A stretch of 64,000 nucleotides of DNA from contig NZ_JBNLIA010000002.1 of assembly GCF_050122995.1 (NCBI RefSeq), forward strand, positions 62,001 through 126,000, in the 5' to 3' direction. Numbering within the stretch: the first letter of the stretch is position 1; the number at the start of each line of letters is the position of its first letter. Shown here piece by piece: positions 16,569 to 24,326 of the stretch. The notes beneath the pieces are model-generated. The model saw only the letters and a list, made by a program, of their open reading frames with translations, made no database searches and was not told the origin of the DNA. Source of the stretch: Haloparvum alkalitolerans. GTDB lineage: Archaea; Halobacteriota; Halobacteria; Halobacteriales; Haloferacaceae. Both the position numbers and the translations under genes were made by a program.

Positions 16569-17438
16569 TCAGTCCAGGTACTCGCCCAGCAGGGGGTCGA
16601 CGCGTTCGCGCGTCTCGGCCGGGATCGCCTCGCTCGGAGTGTTGATCGTGCCTTCGAGCGACGTGTGGGCCTCGCACTCGTGGTCGTCGGGCAGGGTCCG
16701 GACGGCCTCCTCGACGGCGGCCTTGATCGCGGCCTGATTCTGTTCCGCGTTCTCCAGCACCTCCTCTAAGGTCACCTCGCTGTCCGCCTTCCAGACGTCG
16801 TAGTCGGTGACGCCCGCGATGGTGGCGTAGGCCATCTCCGCCTCGCGAGCGAGTTTGGCCTCCGGGATGGCGGTCATCCCGACCACGTCCCACCCCTGCG
16901 CCCGGTAGAACTCCGACTCCGCGCGCGTCGAGTACTGCGGCCCCTCGATGCAGACGTAGGTGCCGCCCTTCACGACCTCGGTGTCGTCGTCGGTCGTGGC
17001 CTCGGCGGCGTCGGTGAGGTGGTCGACGAGCTCCGGGCTATAGGGGTCCGCGAACGGCTGGTGGACGACGACCCCGTCGCCGTAGAAGGAGAGCTCGCGG
17101 TGTTTCGTCCGGTCGTAGATCTGGTCGGGGACGACGAGCGTGCCCGGCTCCAGCTCCTCCTTCAGGCTGCCGACCGCGTTGGAGGCGAAGACGTGCGTCA
17201 CGCCCGCCTGCTTCAGCGCGTACATGTTGGCGCGGTACGGCAGGTCCGTGGGCGAGGCGCCGTGGTTCGAGCCGTGCCGCGGGAGGAACGCGACCTCCTT
17301 GCCCGTGTCCGCGAACTCGCCGACCGTGACCGCGTCGGATGGCTCGCCGTAGGGGGTGTCGTACGCCTCCTCGCGCACGTCGTTCAGCGGGAGCGCCTCG
17401 TAGATCCCGCTGCCGCCGATGAAGCCGATCTTGCTCAT
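16569..17438 (-). CDS. mtnP: S-methyl-5'-thioadenosine phosphorylase
   Basis: A 289-residue purine nucleoside phosphorylase-family enzyme (MTAP branch) that cleaves methylthioadenosine with phosphate and recycles adenine and methylthioribose-1-phosphate. Conserved parts are IGFIGGSGIYEAL, FLPRHGSNHGASPTDLPYRAN (phosphate-binding region), ASNAVGSLKEELEPG, GGTYVCIEGPQYSTRAES and VGMTAIPEAKLAREAEMAYA. The ATG at 17436-17438 (MSKIGFIGG) has a TATA-like TTATAA 26-31 nt upstream, so the longer frame above it is not used. Length is normal. A methylthioinosine specificity cannot be excluded. Confidence 0.88.
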   Translation of the reverse strand: MSKIGFIGGSGIYEALPLNDVREEAYDTPYGEPSDAVTVGEFADTGKEVAFLPRHGSNHGASPTDLPYRANMYALKQAGVTHVFASNAVGSLKEELEPGTLVVPDQIYDRTKHRELSFYGDGVVVHQPFADPYSPELVDHLTDAAEATTDDDTEVVKGGTYVCIEGPQYSTRAESEFYRAQGWDVVGMTAIPEAKLAREAEMAYATIAGVTDYDVWKADSEVTLEEVLENAEQNQAAIKAAVEEAVRTLPDDHECEAHTSLEGTINTPSEAIPAETRERVDPLLGEYLD

Positions 17439-17463
17439 GCCCCGACCTGCGGTCGCTCCGCAC

Positions 17464-17469
17464 TTATAA
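17464..17469 (-). promoter_or_regulatory. TATA-like box of the MTA phosphorylase gene
   Basis: The palindromic TTATAA is centred about 28 nt before the ATG at 17438, as expected for a leaderless transcript. Confidence 0.55.
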
Positions 17470-17550
17470 GGACTGAACCGGGACGGCCGGCCTCCGCCCG
17501 CTGGGAGCCGGAGAGCAGGCATCAACAAGCGTCAACAGGTTTCACGACCG

Positions 17551-17558
17551 TTCTTAAG
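17551..17558 (+). promoter_or_regulatory. TATA-like box of the MATE transporter gene
   Basis: TTCTTAAG lies 24-31 nt before the GTG at 17582 and supports that start codon. Confidence 0.5.
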
Positions 17559-17581
17559 CCCCGGGGTGCTGACGGTCCGTA

Positions 17582-19009
17582 GTGCCCTCCGAACCCGACG
17601 TGGCGAGCCGCCTGACCGAGGGCGACCTCCTCGGGCCGATGGTCGCGCTCGCGTGGCCGATGGTCGTCATCCAGCTGCTGCAGGTGGCGTACAACGTCGC
17701 CGACACGGCGTTCCTTGGCGCCTACTCCGCGGACGCGGTCGCCGCGCTCAGCCTCGCGTTCCCCATCGTCTTCTTCCTGATCTCCATCGGCGGCGGCTTC
17801 ACGGCCGCGGGCGCGATCCTGATCGCCCAGTACAGCGGGGCCGGCGCCGACCGCGACGCGGACCGCATCGCGGGGCAGACGCTCGTCTTCGTCACGCTCG
17901 TCGCGGTCGCGGTCGGCGCCATCGGCTACGTCGTCACGGACCCGATGCTCGCGCTGCTGCCGGCCGACGCCGCCACGCAGGAGCGGATCGTGCCGATGGC
18001 GTCGGCGTACATGCGGGTGTTCTTCCTCGGCACGCCGTTCCTGTTCGGCTTCTTCGTGTTCGTCTCGCTGATGCGCGGCTACGGCGACACGCGCACGCCG
18101 ATGCGGGTGATGGTCGTCTCCGTCGCGGTCAACGTCGCGCTCGACCCCCTGCTGATCTTCGGGATCGGGCCGTTCCCCGCGCTGGACGTACAGGGGGCCG
18201 CGCTCGCGACGGTCTTCTCGCGGTTCGTGGCCACGGTTCTCGGCTTATACGTCCTGTTCGGCACCGGCGCCGGCCCGGACATCCGGCGGGAGGACCTGAC
18301 CCTCAACCGGTCCGACGTCGGCGACATCGTCCGGCTCGGGGTCCCGAGCGCGGTCGAGCAGTCCGCCTCCTCGCTGGCGTTCATCGCGCTCACCGCGATC
18401 GTGGTGACGTTCTCGCCCCCGGTCGTGGCCGCCTACGGGCTCGGCAACCGGATCGTCTCGCTCGTGTTTCTGCCCGCGCTGGGGCTCTCGCAGGCGGTCG
18501 ACACCGTCGTCGGGAAGAACCTCGGCGCCGAGCGTCCCGACCGCGCCGAGCGCGGGTCCCGGCTGGCGATGGCCGTCACCGCGGGGGTGATGGCGCTGCT
18601 CACCGCCGTCGTCTTCCTCGTGCCCGCGCCGATCGCCGGCGTGTTCCTCACCGCCGAGGGGACCGCCGACGCGCTGGCGTACAGCGTCGAGTACCTGCAG
18701 ATCGCGGCGTTCATGTTCGTCCCCATGGGCGTCCTGCAGATCCTGCTGGGGACGTTCCGCGGCGCCGGCAACACCAAGACCGCGATGCTGTTCTCGGTGG
18801 CGACGCTGTGGGTCGTCCGCGTCCCCGCGACCTACCTGCTCGCGTTCACGCTCGGCTGGGCGGAGGACGGGATCTGGCTCGCGGTCGTGCTCGGCGACGT
18901 GGTCGGGTGCCTGCTCGCGCTGGCGTGGTACGGCCGCGGCACGTGGTCGGAGAAGTACGTCGACGAGACCGCGATCGAAGCCGGTAGCGGACCGACCGCC
19001 GACGAGTGA
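17582..19009 (+). CDS. MATE-family efflux transporter
   Basis: A 475-residue polytopic membrane protein with about 12 helices in two homologous halves, as in MATE (multidrug and toxin extrusion) antiporters, which expel cationic compounds in exchange for Na+ or H+. Family landmarks are LLGPMVALAWPMVVIQLLQVAYNVADTAFLG at the N-terminus, the loop FVSLMRGYGDTRTPM, and in the second half IVRLGVPSAVEQSASS and LLGTFRGAGNTKTAM. The GTG start is supported by an upstream TATA-like box. It is monocistronic, and its stop lies about 65 nt before mosaic repeat copy B. The substrate is unknown. Confidence 0.9.
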   Translation: MPSEPDVASRLTEGDLLGPMVALAWPMVVIQLLQVAYNVADTAFLGAYSADAVAALSLAFPIVFFLISIGGGFTAAGAILIAQYSGAGADRDADRIAGQTLVFVTLVAVAVGAIGYVVTDPMLALLPADAATQERIVPMASAYMRVFFLGTPFLFGFFVFVSLMRGYGDTRTPMRVMVVSVAVNVALDPLLIFGIGPFPALDVQGAALATVFSRFVATVLGLYVLFGTGAGPDIRREDLTLNRSDVGDIVRLGVPSAVEQSASSLAFIALTAIVVTFSPPVVAAYGLGNRIVSLVFLPALGLSQAVDTVVGKNLGAERPDRAERGSRLAMAVTAGVMALLTAVVFLVPAPIAGVFLTAEGTADALAYSVEYLQIAAFMFVPMGVLQILLGTFRGAGNTKTAMLFSVATLWVVRVPATYLLAFTLGWAEDGIWLAVVLGDVVGCLLALAWYGRGTWSEKYVDETAIEAGSGPTADE

Positions 19010-19073
19010 GGACGACCTCTCACGAAACGGCGACGGGGTGATCGTGGTGCTGATGCGCTGGGGGTGCGGTGCT

Positions 19074-19350
19074 GATACGGTCGGCGCGCGCGAGAAACGC
19101 GCGCGAGGTCGCCGGCGCGCTACCGCACGCCGGCTGCTCGAAAATCTTCGATTTTCGGTGGAGGCGGCGGCGCGGCCGCCTGCTGTGCGGTGCGGTTCGC
19201 GGCCGCGCCGCCGCCGAGGCTGGGGAGGCGTGAGGCTGCCGTACGGTTGCGGTGCGAAGCGGTACTGTGCGGGGCGGGACTGAAAGGGGCAGCCGGCTCG
19301 ATCCGGCTGGGGCTTTCTGGGTGGTGCTGTTCCAAGCAGCAGGACCAGAA
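19074..19350 (+). repeat. Mosaic hairpin repeat, copy B (plus orientation, minimal form)
   Basis: Located between the convergent MATE and CopD-like genes. Modules in order: hairpin CGCGCGCG/AGAAA loop (19085-19105); hairpin GCCGGCG/CGCCGGC with loop CGCTACCGCA (19111-19134); hairpin CGAAAATC-TTC-GATTTTCG; a perfect 17-bp stem with arms GGCGGCGGCGCGGCCGC and its complement; a GAGGCTGGGGAGGCGTGAGGCTG block; a left arm GAAAGGGGCAGCCGGCTCG (19282-19300) followed two bases later by the right arm CCGGCTGGGGCTTTC (19303-19317). No cassette separates the arms here. The tail TGCTG..CAGCA ends the copy. The first 140 bp are almost identical to copy C. Confidence 0.88.
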
Positions 19351-19404
19351 CTGAGCACGGCAGCGGATGAGGGAGAGCCGGCCGAGACGTTCGGCCCGGC
19401 CCCC

Positions 19405-19863
19405 TCAGGCGAGCACGTTGCTGGCGAGCAGCCCCGCGGTGATCAGGAGCAGCACCGCGACCGCGGCGGCCCCGAAGAAGAAGGGCTTCGCGTCGTGGGC
19501 CGGTTCCCGGAGCTTGCCCTCGTCGACGCCCGACTCCACCTTGATCCCGGCGACCTCCACGAGGCCAGTAAGCACGACCCAGAGGCCGAGCATCGTCAGG
19601 ACGAGGTGCCCGTTTCCGGTCCCCGTCAGCGTGCCCACGTCGTAGCGCGTGCCGGCCATGTGCCCGCCGGAGGCCAGGAACGCGACCGCGGAGACCCGGG
19701 TGATCCACCGCAGCCGGTCGACGATGCGCCCGAAGGCCTCGGAGCCGATGTCGCCCGCCGTCGCGGACGGGAGGATGGTCGCGACGACGAACAGGACGCT
19801 TCCGGTCCAGAGTGCGGCGAACGAGACGTGGATCGTCCACATCACGGCGTCGAGAACGGACAT
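19405..19863 (-). CDS. CopD-like integral membrane protein
   Basis: A 152-residue protein with four predicted membrane helices. The first carries MWTIHVSFAALWTGSVLFVV, a His followed by an aromatic/Trp-Gly pattern as in the CopD copper-resistance domain family. A second His-containing motif, ASGGHMAGTRYDVG, lies before helix 3. Such haloarchaeal proteins are often annotated as CopD-related or simply as transmembrane; copper handling is not shown here and no copper genes are adjacent. The ATG at 19861-19863 fits a TTATAA box 26-31 nt upstream; the 8-residue-longer start is less likely. Confidence 0.6.
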   Translation of the reverse strand: MSVLDAVMWTIHVSFAALWTGSVLFVVATILPSATAGDIGSEAFGRIVDRLRWITRVSAVAFLASGGHMAGTRYDVGTLTGTGNGHLVLTMLGLWVVLTGLVEVAGIKVESGVDEGKLREPAHDAKPFFFGAAAVAVLLLITAGLLASNVLA

Positions 19864-19888
19864 GGACCCGAATTCGGCCGCCACCACC

Positions 19889-19894
19889 TTATAA
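19889..19894 (-). promoter_or_regulatory. TATA-like box of the CopD-like gene
   Basis: TTATAA (a palindrome) lies 26-31 nt before the ATG at 19863 on the minus strand. Confidence 0.5.
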
Positions 19895-19970
19895 GGGGCG
19901 ACACCGGGGAGGGTCGCCGGCTGTCCGGCGGCCGAACCGGGACGCGGCGTGGTCGGTCCGACCGCCGCCG

Positions 19971-19981
19971 GCTTTTAAATA
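19971..19981 (+). promoter_or_regulatory. TATA-like box of the HhH-protein gene
   Basis: CTTTTAAATA is the strongest AT run of this intergenic gap and lies 24-34 nt before the ATG at 20005, which supports that start over an ATG three codons upstream. Confidence 0.5.
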
Positions 19982-20004
19982 CCCGCCTGTCCTAAGTGTC
20001 GCCG

Positions 20005-20481
20005 ATGGCGCTACTGCAGAAACTCAAGGAGAAACTCGGAATCGGCGGCTCCGGCGACGAGCCGGCCCGGAGCGACACGGAGGTGACCGTCGAGCACGAG
20101 CCCGACGAGGAGTCCGACTCGACGGACGGAGACGGCTCCGGCGACGAACCGGTCGCGACCGAGACGGACGCGGCCGCCTCGACCGAATCGCTCGTCGACG
20201 AGGAGGACGCCGCCGCGGATCCGGCCGAGGCGGCCGAGCCCGCGGAGGCGGCCGGCCCCGAATCGGAGGACGTGGAAGTCGACGAGGACGTCGACGAGGT
20301 GGGCGGCACCGCCGTCGACTCCGTCAAGGGGATCGGTCCGGCGTACGCCGACCGCCTCTCGAACATCGGCATCGAGACCGTGGCCGACCTGGCCGACGCC
20401 GACCCGGCCGAGGTCGCCGAGGGCGCGAACGTCGGCGAGAACCGCGCAGCGACGTGGATCGAGCGGGCCCAGGAGTTCTGA
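20005..20481 (+). CDS. Helix-hairpin-helix protein with acidic linker
   Basis: A 158-residue protein in three parts: a basic amphipathic start (MALLQKLKEKLGIGG), an acidic low-complexity linker of about 85 residues, and a C-terminal helix-hairpin-helix unit, VDSVKGIGPAYADRLSNIG followed by ETVADLADADPAEV. The VKGIGPAYADRL hairpin is of the type that contacts DNA backbone in HHH_5-like and DUF4332-like proteins. It may therefore bind DNA or another protein, but no catalytic domain is present. Stand-alone gene between a CopD-like gene and the pab operon. Confidence 0.75.
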   Translation: MALLQKLKEKLGIGGSGDEPARSDTEVTVEHEPDEESDSTDGDGSGDEPVATETDAAASTESLVDEEDAAADPAEAAEPAEAAGPESEDVEVDEDVDEVGGTAVDSVKGIGPAYADRLSNIGIETVADLADADPAEVAEGANVGENRAATWIERAQEF

Positions 20482-20544
20482 GGCGCCGCGTCGTCGCCGG
20501 ACACCACAACTGTTTCACGCGCCGGCGACGACCTTCCCTCAACG

Positions 20545-22203
20545 ATGACCCACACCGTCCGGACGGACCGGGCCGCCTTCCGCGAGACGGCGGCCGCGGC
20601 CCCGAGCGGCGCCCGCGTCCCCGTCGAGGTCCGGACGACGGTCGCGGACCCCTTCGACGCCTACCGGCGGGCCCGGGACGGCCCCGGCGGCGCGTTCCTG
20701 GAGACCACGGGCGGCCAGACCGGCTGGGGGTACTTCGGCGTCGACCCCGCCGAGCGGCTGCGCGTCGGTCCGAACGCGGTCGTCCGCGAGTCCGACCCGG
20801 ACGCCGGAACCGGCGACTACCGACGGGACTCCCCGACGCTCGCGGCGCTCGACGGCCTGCTGGCCGGCGAGGCCCTCGCCCGCGGCGACTGCGACGTGCC
20901 GTACCCCTGCGGGGTCCTCGGGTGGCTCTCCTACGACGCCGCCCGCGAACTGGAGACGTTCCCGGACGAGGGCGCGGTCGACGACCGGGACCTCCCCCGA
21001 CTCGACGCCGCGGTGTTCGACCGGCTCGCAGCGTGGGAGTGTCCGGTCCCCGACGAGGGGGCGGTGACGCTCCGGATCACGGTCTGTCCGCGCGTTTCCG
21101 CCGAGCGAGCGGCCGACGCCGAGCGAGCGGACCACGACGCGCTGTACGACGCGGCCGTTTCGCGGGCGGTCGACCTCGTGGAGCGGATCGAAACGGGCGG
21201 TCCGGAGGCCGGCCCGGCACCGGAACCTGATTCGGAGAACGCGACCTTTCGGAGCGAGTCGGGCCGCGAGACGTACGCGGACGCGGTCCGTCGCGTCAAG
21301 GCGCACGTCCGCGACGGCGACACGTTCCAGGCGAACGTCTCCCAGCGCCTCGTCGCCCCCGCGGCGGTCCATCCGGTCGACGCCTACGACGCGCTTCGGG
21401 ACGTGAACCCCGCGCCCTACTCGGGCCTGCTGGAGTTCGCGCGGCCGAGCGCGGGAGAAAACAGCGGCCGCGGCGCCGCCGACAGCGGCGTCGACCTCGT
21501 GAGCGCCAGCCCGGAGCTCCTGCTCGACCGCGACGGCGACCGACTCGCGACGGAGCCCATCGCGGGCACGCGACCGCGCGGCGAGACGCCGGCGGCGGAC
21601 GCGGCGCTGGAGGCCGAGCTGACCGGCGACGAGAAGGAGCGCGCCGAGCACGCCATGCTCGTGGACCTCGAACGCAACGACCTCGGAAAGGTCAGCCGGT
21701 TCGGAACCGTCGAGGTGGCCGAATACCGCCGCGTCGACCGGTACAGCGAGGTGATGCACCTCGTCTCGCTGGTGGAGGGGCGCGCCCGCTCGGACGTGAC
21801 GCTCGCGGACGCGGTCGCTGCCTGCTTCCCCGGCGGCACCATCACGGGCGCGCCCAAGCCCAGAACGATGGAGATAATCGACGAGGTGGAGCCGACGCGC
21901 AGAGGCCCCTACACCGGTTCGATGGGCGTCTTCGGGTTCGACGGGCGCGCGACGCTGAACATCGTGATCAGGACGCTGGTCAGACACGCCGACGAGTACC
22001 ACCTCCGCGTCGGCGCGGGCATCGTCGACGACTCGGACCCCGACGCGGAGTACGAGGAGACGCTGGCGAAGGGGCGCGCGCTCGTGACCGCCATCGACGA
22101 GGCGCTCGCCGCGGCGGACCTGCGCGTGGACGCGGCCGGCGACGCCGAGGGCGCGGTTGGGGGCTCGGAGACCCGCGGCGACCAGGAGGCGGGCGATGAC
22201 TGA
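20545..22203 (+). CDS. pabB: Chorismate-binding synthase component I (aminodeoxychorismate synthase PabB, TrpE-like)
   Basis: A 552-residue member of the TrpE/PabB family that aminates chorismate with ammonia supplied by the glutaminase encoded next. The C-terminal chorismate-binding domain has DGDTFQANVSQRLV, PIAGTRPRG (residues 338-346), MLVDLERNDLGKVS and FPGGTITGAPKPRTMEII. The N-terminal part has GGAFLETTGG where TrpE proteins carry the LLES motif, arguing weakly against Trp feedback. Operon order with a PabA-type amidotransferase and a class IV aminotransferase favours 4-aminobenzoate synthesis. However Ala340 in PIAGT is the residue usual in TrpE, so anthranilate synthase stays possible. 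It overlaps the next gene by 8 nt. Confidence 0.75.
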   Translation: MTHTVRTDRAAFRETAAAAPSGARVPVEVRTTVADPFDAYRRARDGPGGAFLETTGGQTGWGYFGVDPAERLRVGPNAVVRESDPDAGTGDYRRDSPTLAALDGLLAGEALARGDCDVPYPCGVLGWLSYDAARELETFPDEGAVDDRDLPRLDAAVFDRLAAWECPVPDEGAVTLRITVCPRVSAERAADAERADHDALYDAAVSRAVDLVERIETGGPEAGPAPEPDSENATFRSESGRETYADAVRRVKAHVRDGDTFQANVSQRLVAPAAVHPVDAYDALRDVNPAPYSGLLEFARPSAGENSGRGAADSGVDLVSASPELLLDRDGDRLATEPIAGTRPRGETPAADAALEAELTGDEKERAEHAMLVDLERNDLGKVSRFGTVEVAEYRRVDRYSEVMHLVSLVEGRARSDVTLADAVAACFPGGTITGAPKPRTMEIIDEVEPTRRGPYTGSMGVFGFDGRATLNIVIRTLVRHADEYHLRVGAGIVDDSDPDAEYEETLAKGRALVTAIDEALAAADLRVDAAGDAEGAVGGSETRGDQEAGDD

Positions 22204-22867
22204 CGCGAGCGCGAGGCCGAAAGAAGACGGCCCCACGGCCGCCGCGGGCTGGCGGCCCGGTGCGGGCGACTCCGAGGCGCGGATCCTCGTGATAGACAAC
22301 TACGACTCGTTCGTCTACAACCTCGTCCAGTACGTGGGAGCGGTCGCGGGCGCGGTGGCGGTCCGGCGCAACGACGCGGTCGACAGCGCCGGGATCTGCG
22401 AGATGGACCCCGACGGCGTCGTCGTCTCGCCCGGACCGGGAACGCCGCGGGAGGCCGGCGTCTCGATGGACGTGTGGGAGCTCGACCGCCCCGTCCTCGG
22501 CGTCTGCCTCGGTCACCAGGCGCTCTGTGCCTCTCTCGGCGCTCCGGTCGGCCACGCCCCGGAGGTGGTCCACGGCAAGCCCTCGACGATCAGCCACGAC
22601 GGGACCGGCGTCTTCGCCGGCCTGCCGGACCGGCTCTCGGTCGGCCGCTATCACTCGCTGTGCGTCGAACGCGAGGACCTCCCGACCGACCTGATCGAGA
22701 CCGCCCGGACCGAGGACGAGCGCGAGGTGGTGATGGGCGTCCGGCACCGCGAGAAGCCGCACGTCGGCGTGCAGTTCCACCCCGAGAGCATCCTCACCGA
22801 CGCGGGCGAGCGGATGGTCGCGAACTTCGTGGCGACCTGCGAGACGTGGGGGGCGGCGTCCCGATGA
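22196..22867 (+). CDS. pabA: Glutamine amidotransferase component II (PabA/TrpG family)
   Basis: A 223-residue class I glutamine amidotransferase that hydrolyses glutamine and passes ammonia to the synthase component. The nucleophile is Cys104 in GVCLGHQALC, with His195 and Glu197 in FHPES completing the triad; the N-terminus has the family motif VIDNYDSFVYNLVQYVG. A leader of about 35 polar residues precedes it. The ATG at 22196 overlaps the upstream stop by 8 nt and its own stop overlaps the next start (ATGA), so the three genes are tightly coupled. PabA and TrpG are not separable by sequence alone. Confidence 0.85.
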   Translation: MTDASARPKEDGPTAAAGWRPGAGDSEARILVIDNYDSFVYNLVQYVGAVAGAVAVRRNDAVDSAGICEMDPDGVVVSPGPGTPREAGVSMDVWELDRPVLGVCLGHQALCASLGAPVGHAPEVVHGKPSTISHDGTGVFAGLPDRLSVGRYHSLCVEREDLPTDLIETARTEDEREVVMGVRHREKPHVGVQFHPESILTDAGERMVANFVATCETWGAASR

Positions 22868-23856
22868 GCTCCCCCGACGACCTCCTGTACCACGTCGACG
22901 GCGCCCTCGTTCCGGCCGACGAAGCGACCGTGAACGTCCGGGACCGCGGGTTCATGTACGGCGACGCGGCCTTCGAGACGATGCGCGCGTACGGCGGCGA
23001 GGTCTTTCGGTGGGACGCGCACGCCGACCGCCTCCGCGGCACCTGCGAGACGCTCCAACTCGACCACGGGCTCGCCGACGCAGACCTGAAAGCCCGGGTC
23101 GACGAGACGCTCGCGGCCAACGACCTCGCGGACGCCTCCGTGAAGCTCTCCGTCTCGCGGGGCGTCCAGCCCGGCAAGTTGGACCCCGACCCCGCAGTCG
23201 ACCCCACCGTCGTCGTCTACGTCTCGCCGCTTCCCCGAGGCGGCACCGCCCCCGAGGCGGAGCCGGTCTGGGACGGCCCCGCCGCGCTCCAGACGGTCAG
23301 GACCCAGCGCGTGCCCGACCGCGCCATCCCGGCGGACGCGAAGACGCACAACTACCTCAACGGGATCCTCGCGCGCCTCGAACTCCGCGCCTCGGACGCC
23401 GACGAGGCGATGCTCCGCGACGCCGAGGGGTACGTCGCGGAAGGCGCCACGTCGAACCTGTTTCTGGTCGACGACGGCGGACTGGGAACCCCCTCGATCG
23501 ACGGGCCGGTACTGCCCGGAATCACGCGGGACACCGTGCTGGACCTCGCGGCCGAGGAGGGGATTCCGGTCGAGGAGGGGCGGATAACGCCCGCAGACGT
23601 GCGCGACGCCGACGAGGTCTTCCTGACCAACTCGACGTGGGAGGTCCGGCCGGTCGCGACCGTCGACGGGGTGGACGTGACGCCCGGCGACGCGACGCCC
23701 GGCGACGCGACGCCCGGCGACGCGACGCCCGGCGACGCGACGCCCGGCGACGCGACGCCCAAAAACGCCGACCGCGCCGCCGGTCCCCTGACGACGCTGC
23801 TCTCGCGCCTGTACGCGCGGCGCGTGGAGCGAACGCACTACGGAGACGGCCGGTAG
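22864..23856 (+). CDS. pabC: Class IV aminotransferase, probable aminodeoxychorismate lyase PabC
   Basis: A 330-residue fold-type IV PLP enzyme. The N-terminal part has VPADEATVNVRDRGFMYGDAAFETMRAY. The PLP lysine is probably Lys160 in AKTHNYLNGILARLE, and the cofactor-phosphate region includes EGATSNLFLVDDG and LPGITRDTVLDLA. Its neighbours PabB and PabA suggest it releases pyruvate from aminodeoxychorismate to give 4-aminobenzoate. Branched-chain or D-amino-acid aminotransferase activity remains possible for this family. Near residues 273-298 a PGDAT repeat of five units, encoded by a 15-bp minisatellite, interrupts the C-terminal part and forms a loop absent from normal members. The stop lies 6 nt before repeat copy C. 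Confidence 0.78.
   Translation: MSSPDDLLYHVDGALVPADEATVNVRDRGFMYGDAAFETMRAYGGEVFRWDAHADRLRGTCETLQLDHGLADADLKARVDETLAANDLADASVKLSVSRGVQPGKLDPDPAVDPTVVVYVSPLPRGGTAPEAEPVWDGPAALQTVRTQRVPDRAIPADAKTHNYLNGILARLELRASDADEAMLRDAEGYVAEGATSNLFLVDDGGLGTPSIDGPVLPGITRDTVLDLAAEEGIPVEEGRITPADVRDADEVFLTNSTWEVRPVATVDGVDVTPGDATPGDATPGDATPGDATPGDATPKNADRAAGPLTTLLSRLYARRVERTHYGDGR
23681..23760 (+). repeat. 15-bp minisatellite inside the pabC-like gene
   Basis: The unit CGCCCGGCGACGCGA is repeated exactly, five full copies plus five bases, in frame. It encodes PGDAT five times between VDGVDVT and PKNADRAAG. Copies are identical, which implies recent expansion by replication slippage or recombination. The unit length is a multiple of three, so copy-number change keeps the frame. 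Confidence 0.95.
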
Positions 23857-23861
23857 TGACG

Positions 23862-24290
23862 GATGCGGTCGGCGCGCGCGAGTAACGCGCGCGAGGTCGC
23901 CGGCGCGCTACCGCACGCCGGCTGCTCGAAAATCTTCGATTTTCGGTGGAGGCGGCGGCGCGGCCGCCTGCTGTGCGGTTCCGCGGCCGCGCCGCCGCCG
24001 AGGCTGGGGAGATGCGAGGCGCCGGTGCGGTTGCAGTGCGGTTGCGGTGCTGGGCGGGTGCGGTGCGGGGGTAGGTGCGGTGCGGGGCGGTTGCGGTGCG
24101 ATTGCGGTGCTGGGCGGTTGCGATGCGATTGCGATGCTGGACGGGGCAGGACTGAACGGGACACCCGGTTCGGCCCCGCCCGACCCGTCTCCTGAAACCC
24201 GACCCGGTCGAGCCGGCTGGGGCTTTCGAGGTGATCCTGGCCCGAGCAGCGGCACCGACAGCAGCCGCAAAAACCCACAAGTGACAGAAA
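23862..24290 (+). repeat. Mosaic hairpin repeat, copy C (plus orientation, with expanded GCGGTTGCGGT tract)
   Basis: Between the convergent pabC-like gene and the flippase-like gene, starting 6 nt after the pabC stop. Modules: hairpin CGCGCGCG/AGTAA loop (23873-23893), hairpin GCCGGCG/CGCCGGC with loop CGCTACCGCA, hairpin CGAAAATC-TTC-GATTTTCG, the same 17-bp GC stem as copy B, then GAGGCTGGGGAGATGCGAGG. The middle tract (about 24024-24140) is expanded into many imperfect copies of GCGGTTGCGGTGC with some GCGATTGCGATGC variants. A diverged left arm (24153-24171) and the standard right arm CGAGCCGGCTGGGGCTTTC (24209-24227) follow. No protein is recognisable in the reading frames of this tract. 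Confidence 0.88.
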
Positions 24291-24326
24291 ACAGGCGGCG
24301 ACACGCCGCCCCGCTCAGTACCGCGG

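Noticed and set aside
19038..19283. Open reading frames across the mosaic repeats, giving Arg/Ala-rich proteins of similar sequence at several loci
   Set aside because: They are long only because the repeat is GC-rich with few stop codons. The same translated phrases recur because the DNA repeats, and there is no codon bias, promoter or family match. They are not genes.
23681..23760. Tandem repeats read as a CRISPR array
   Set aside because: The units are contiguous without unique spacers, lie in frame inside a gene, and no cas genes are present.
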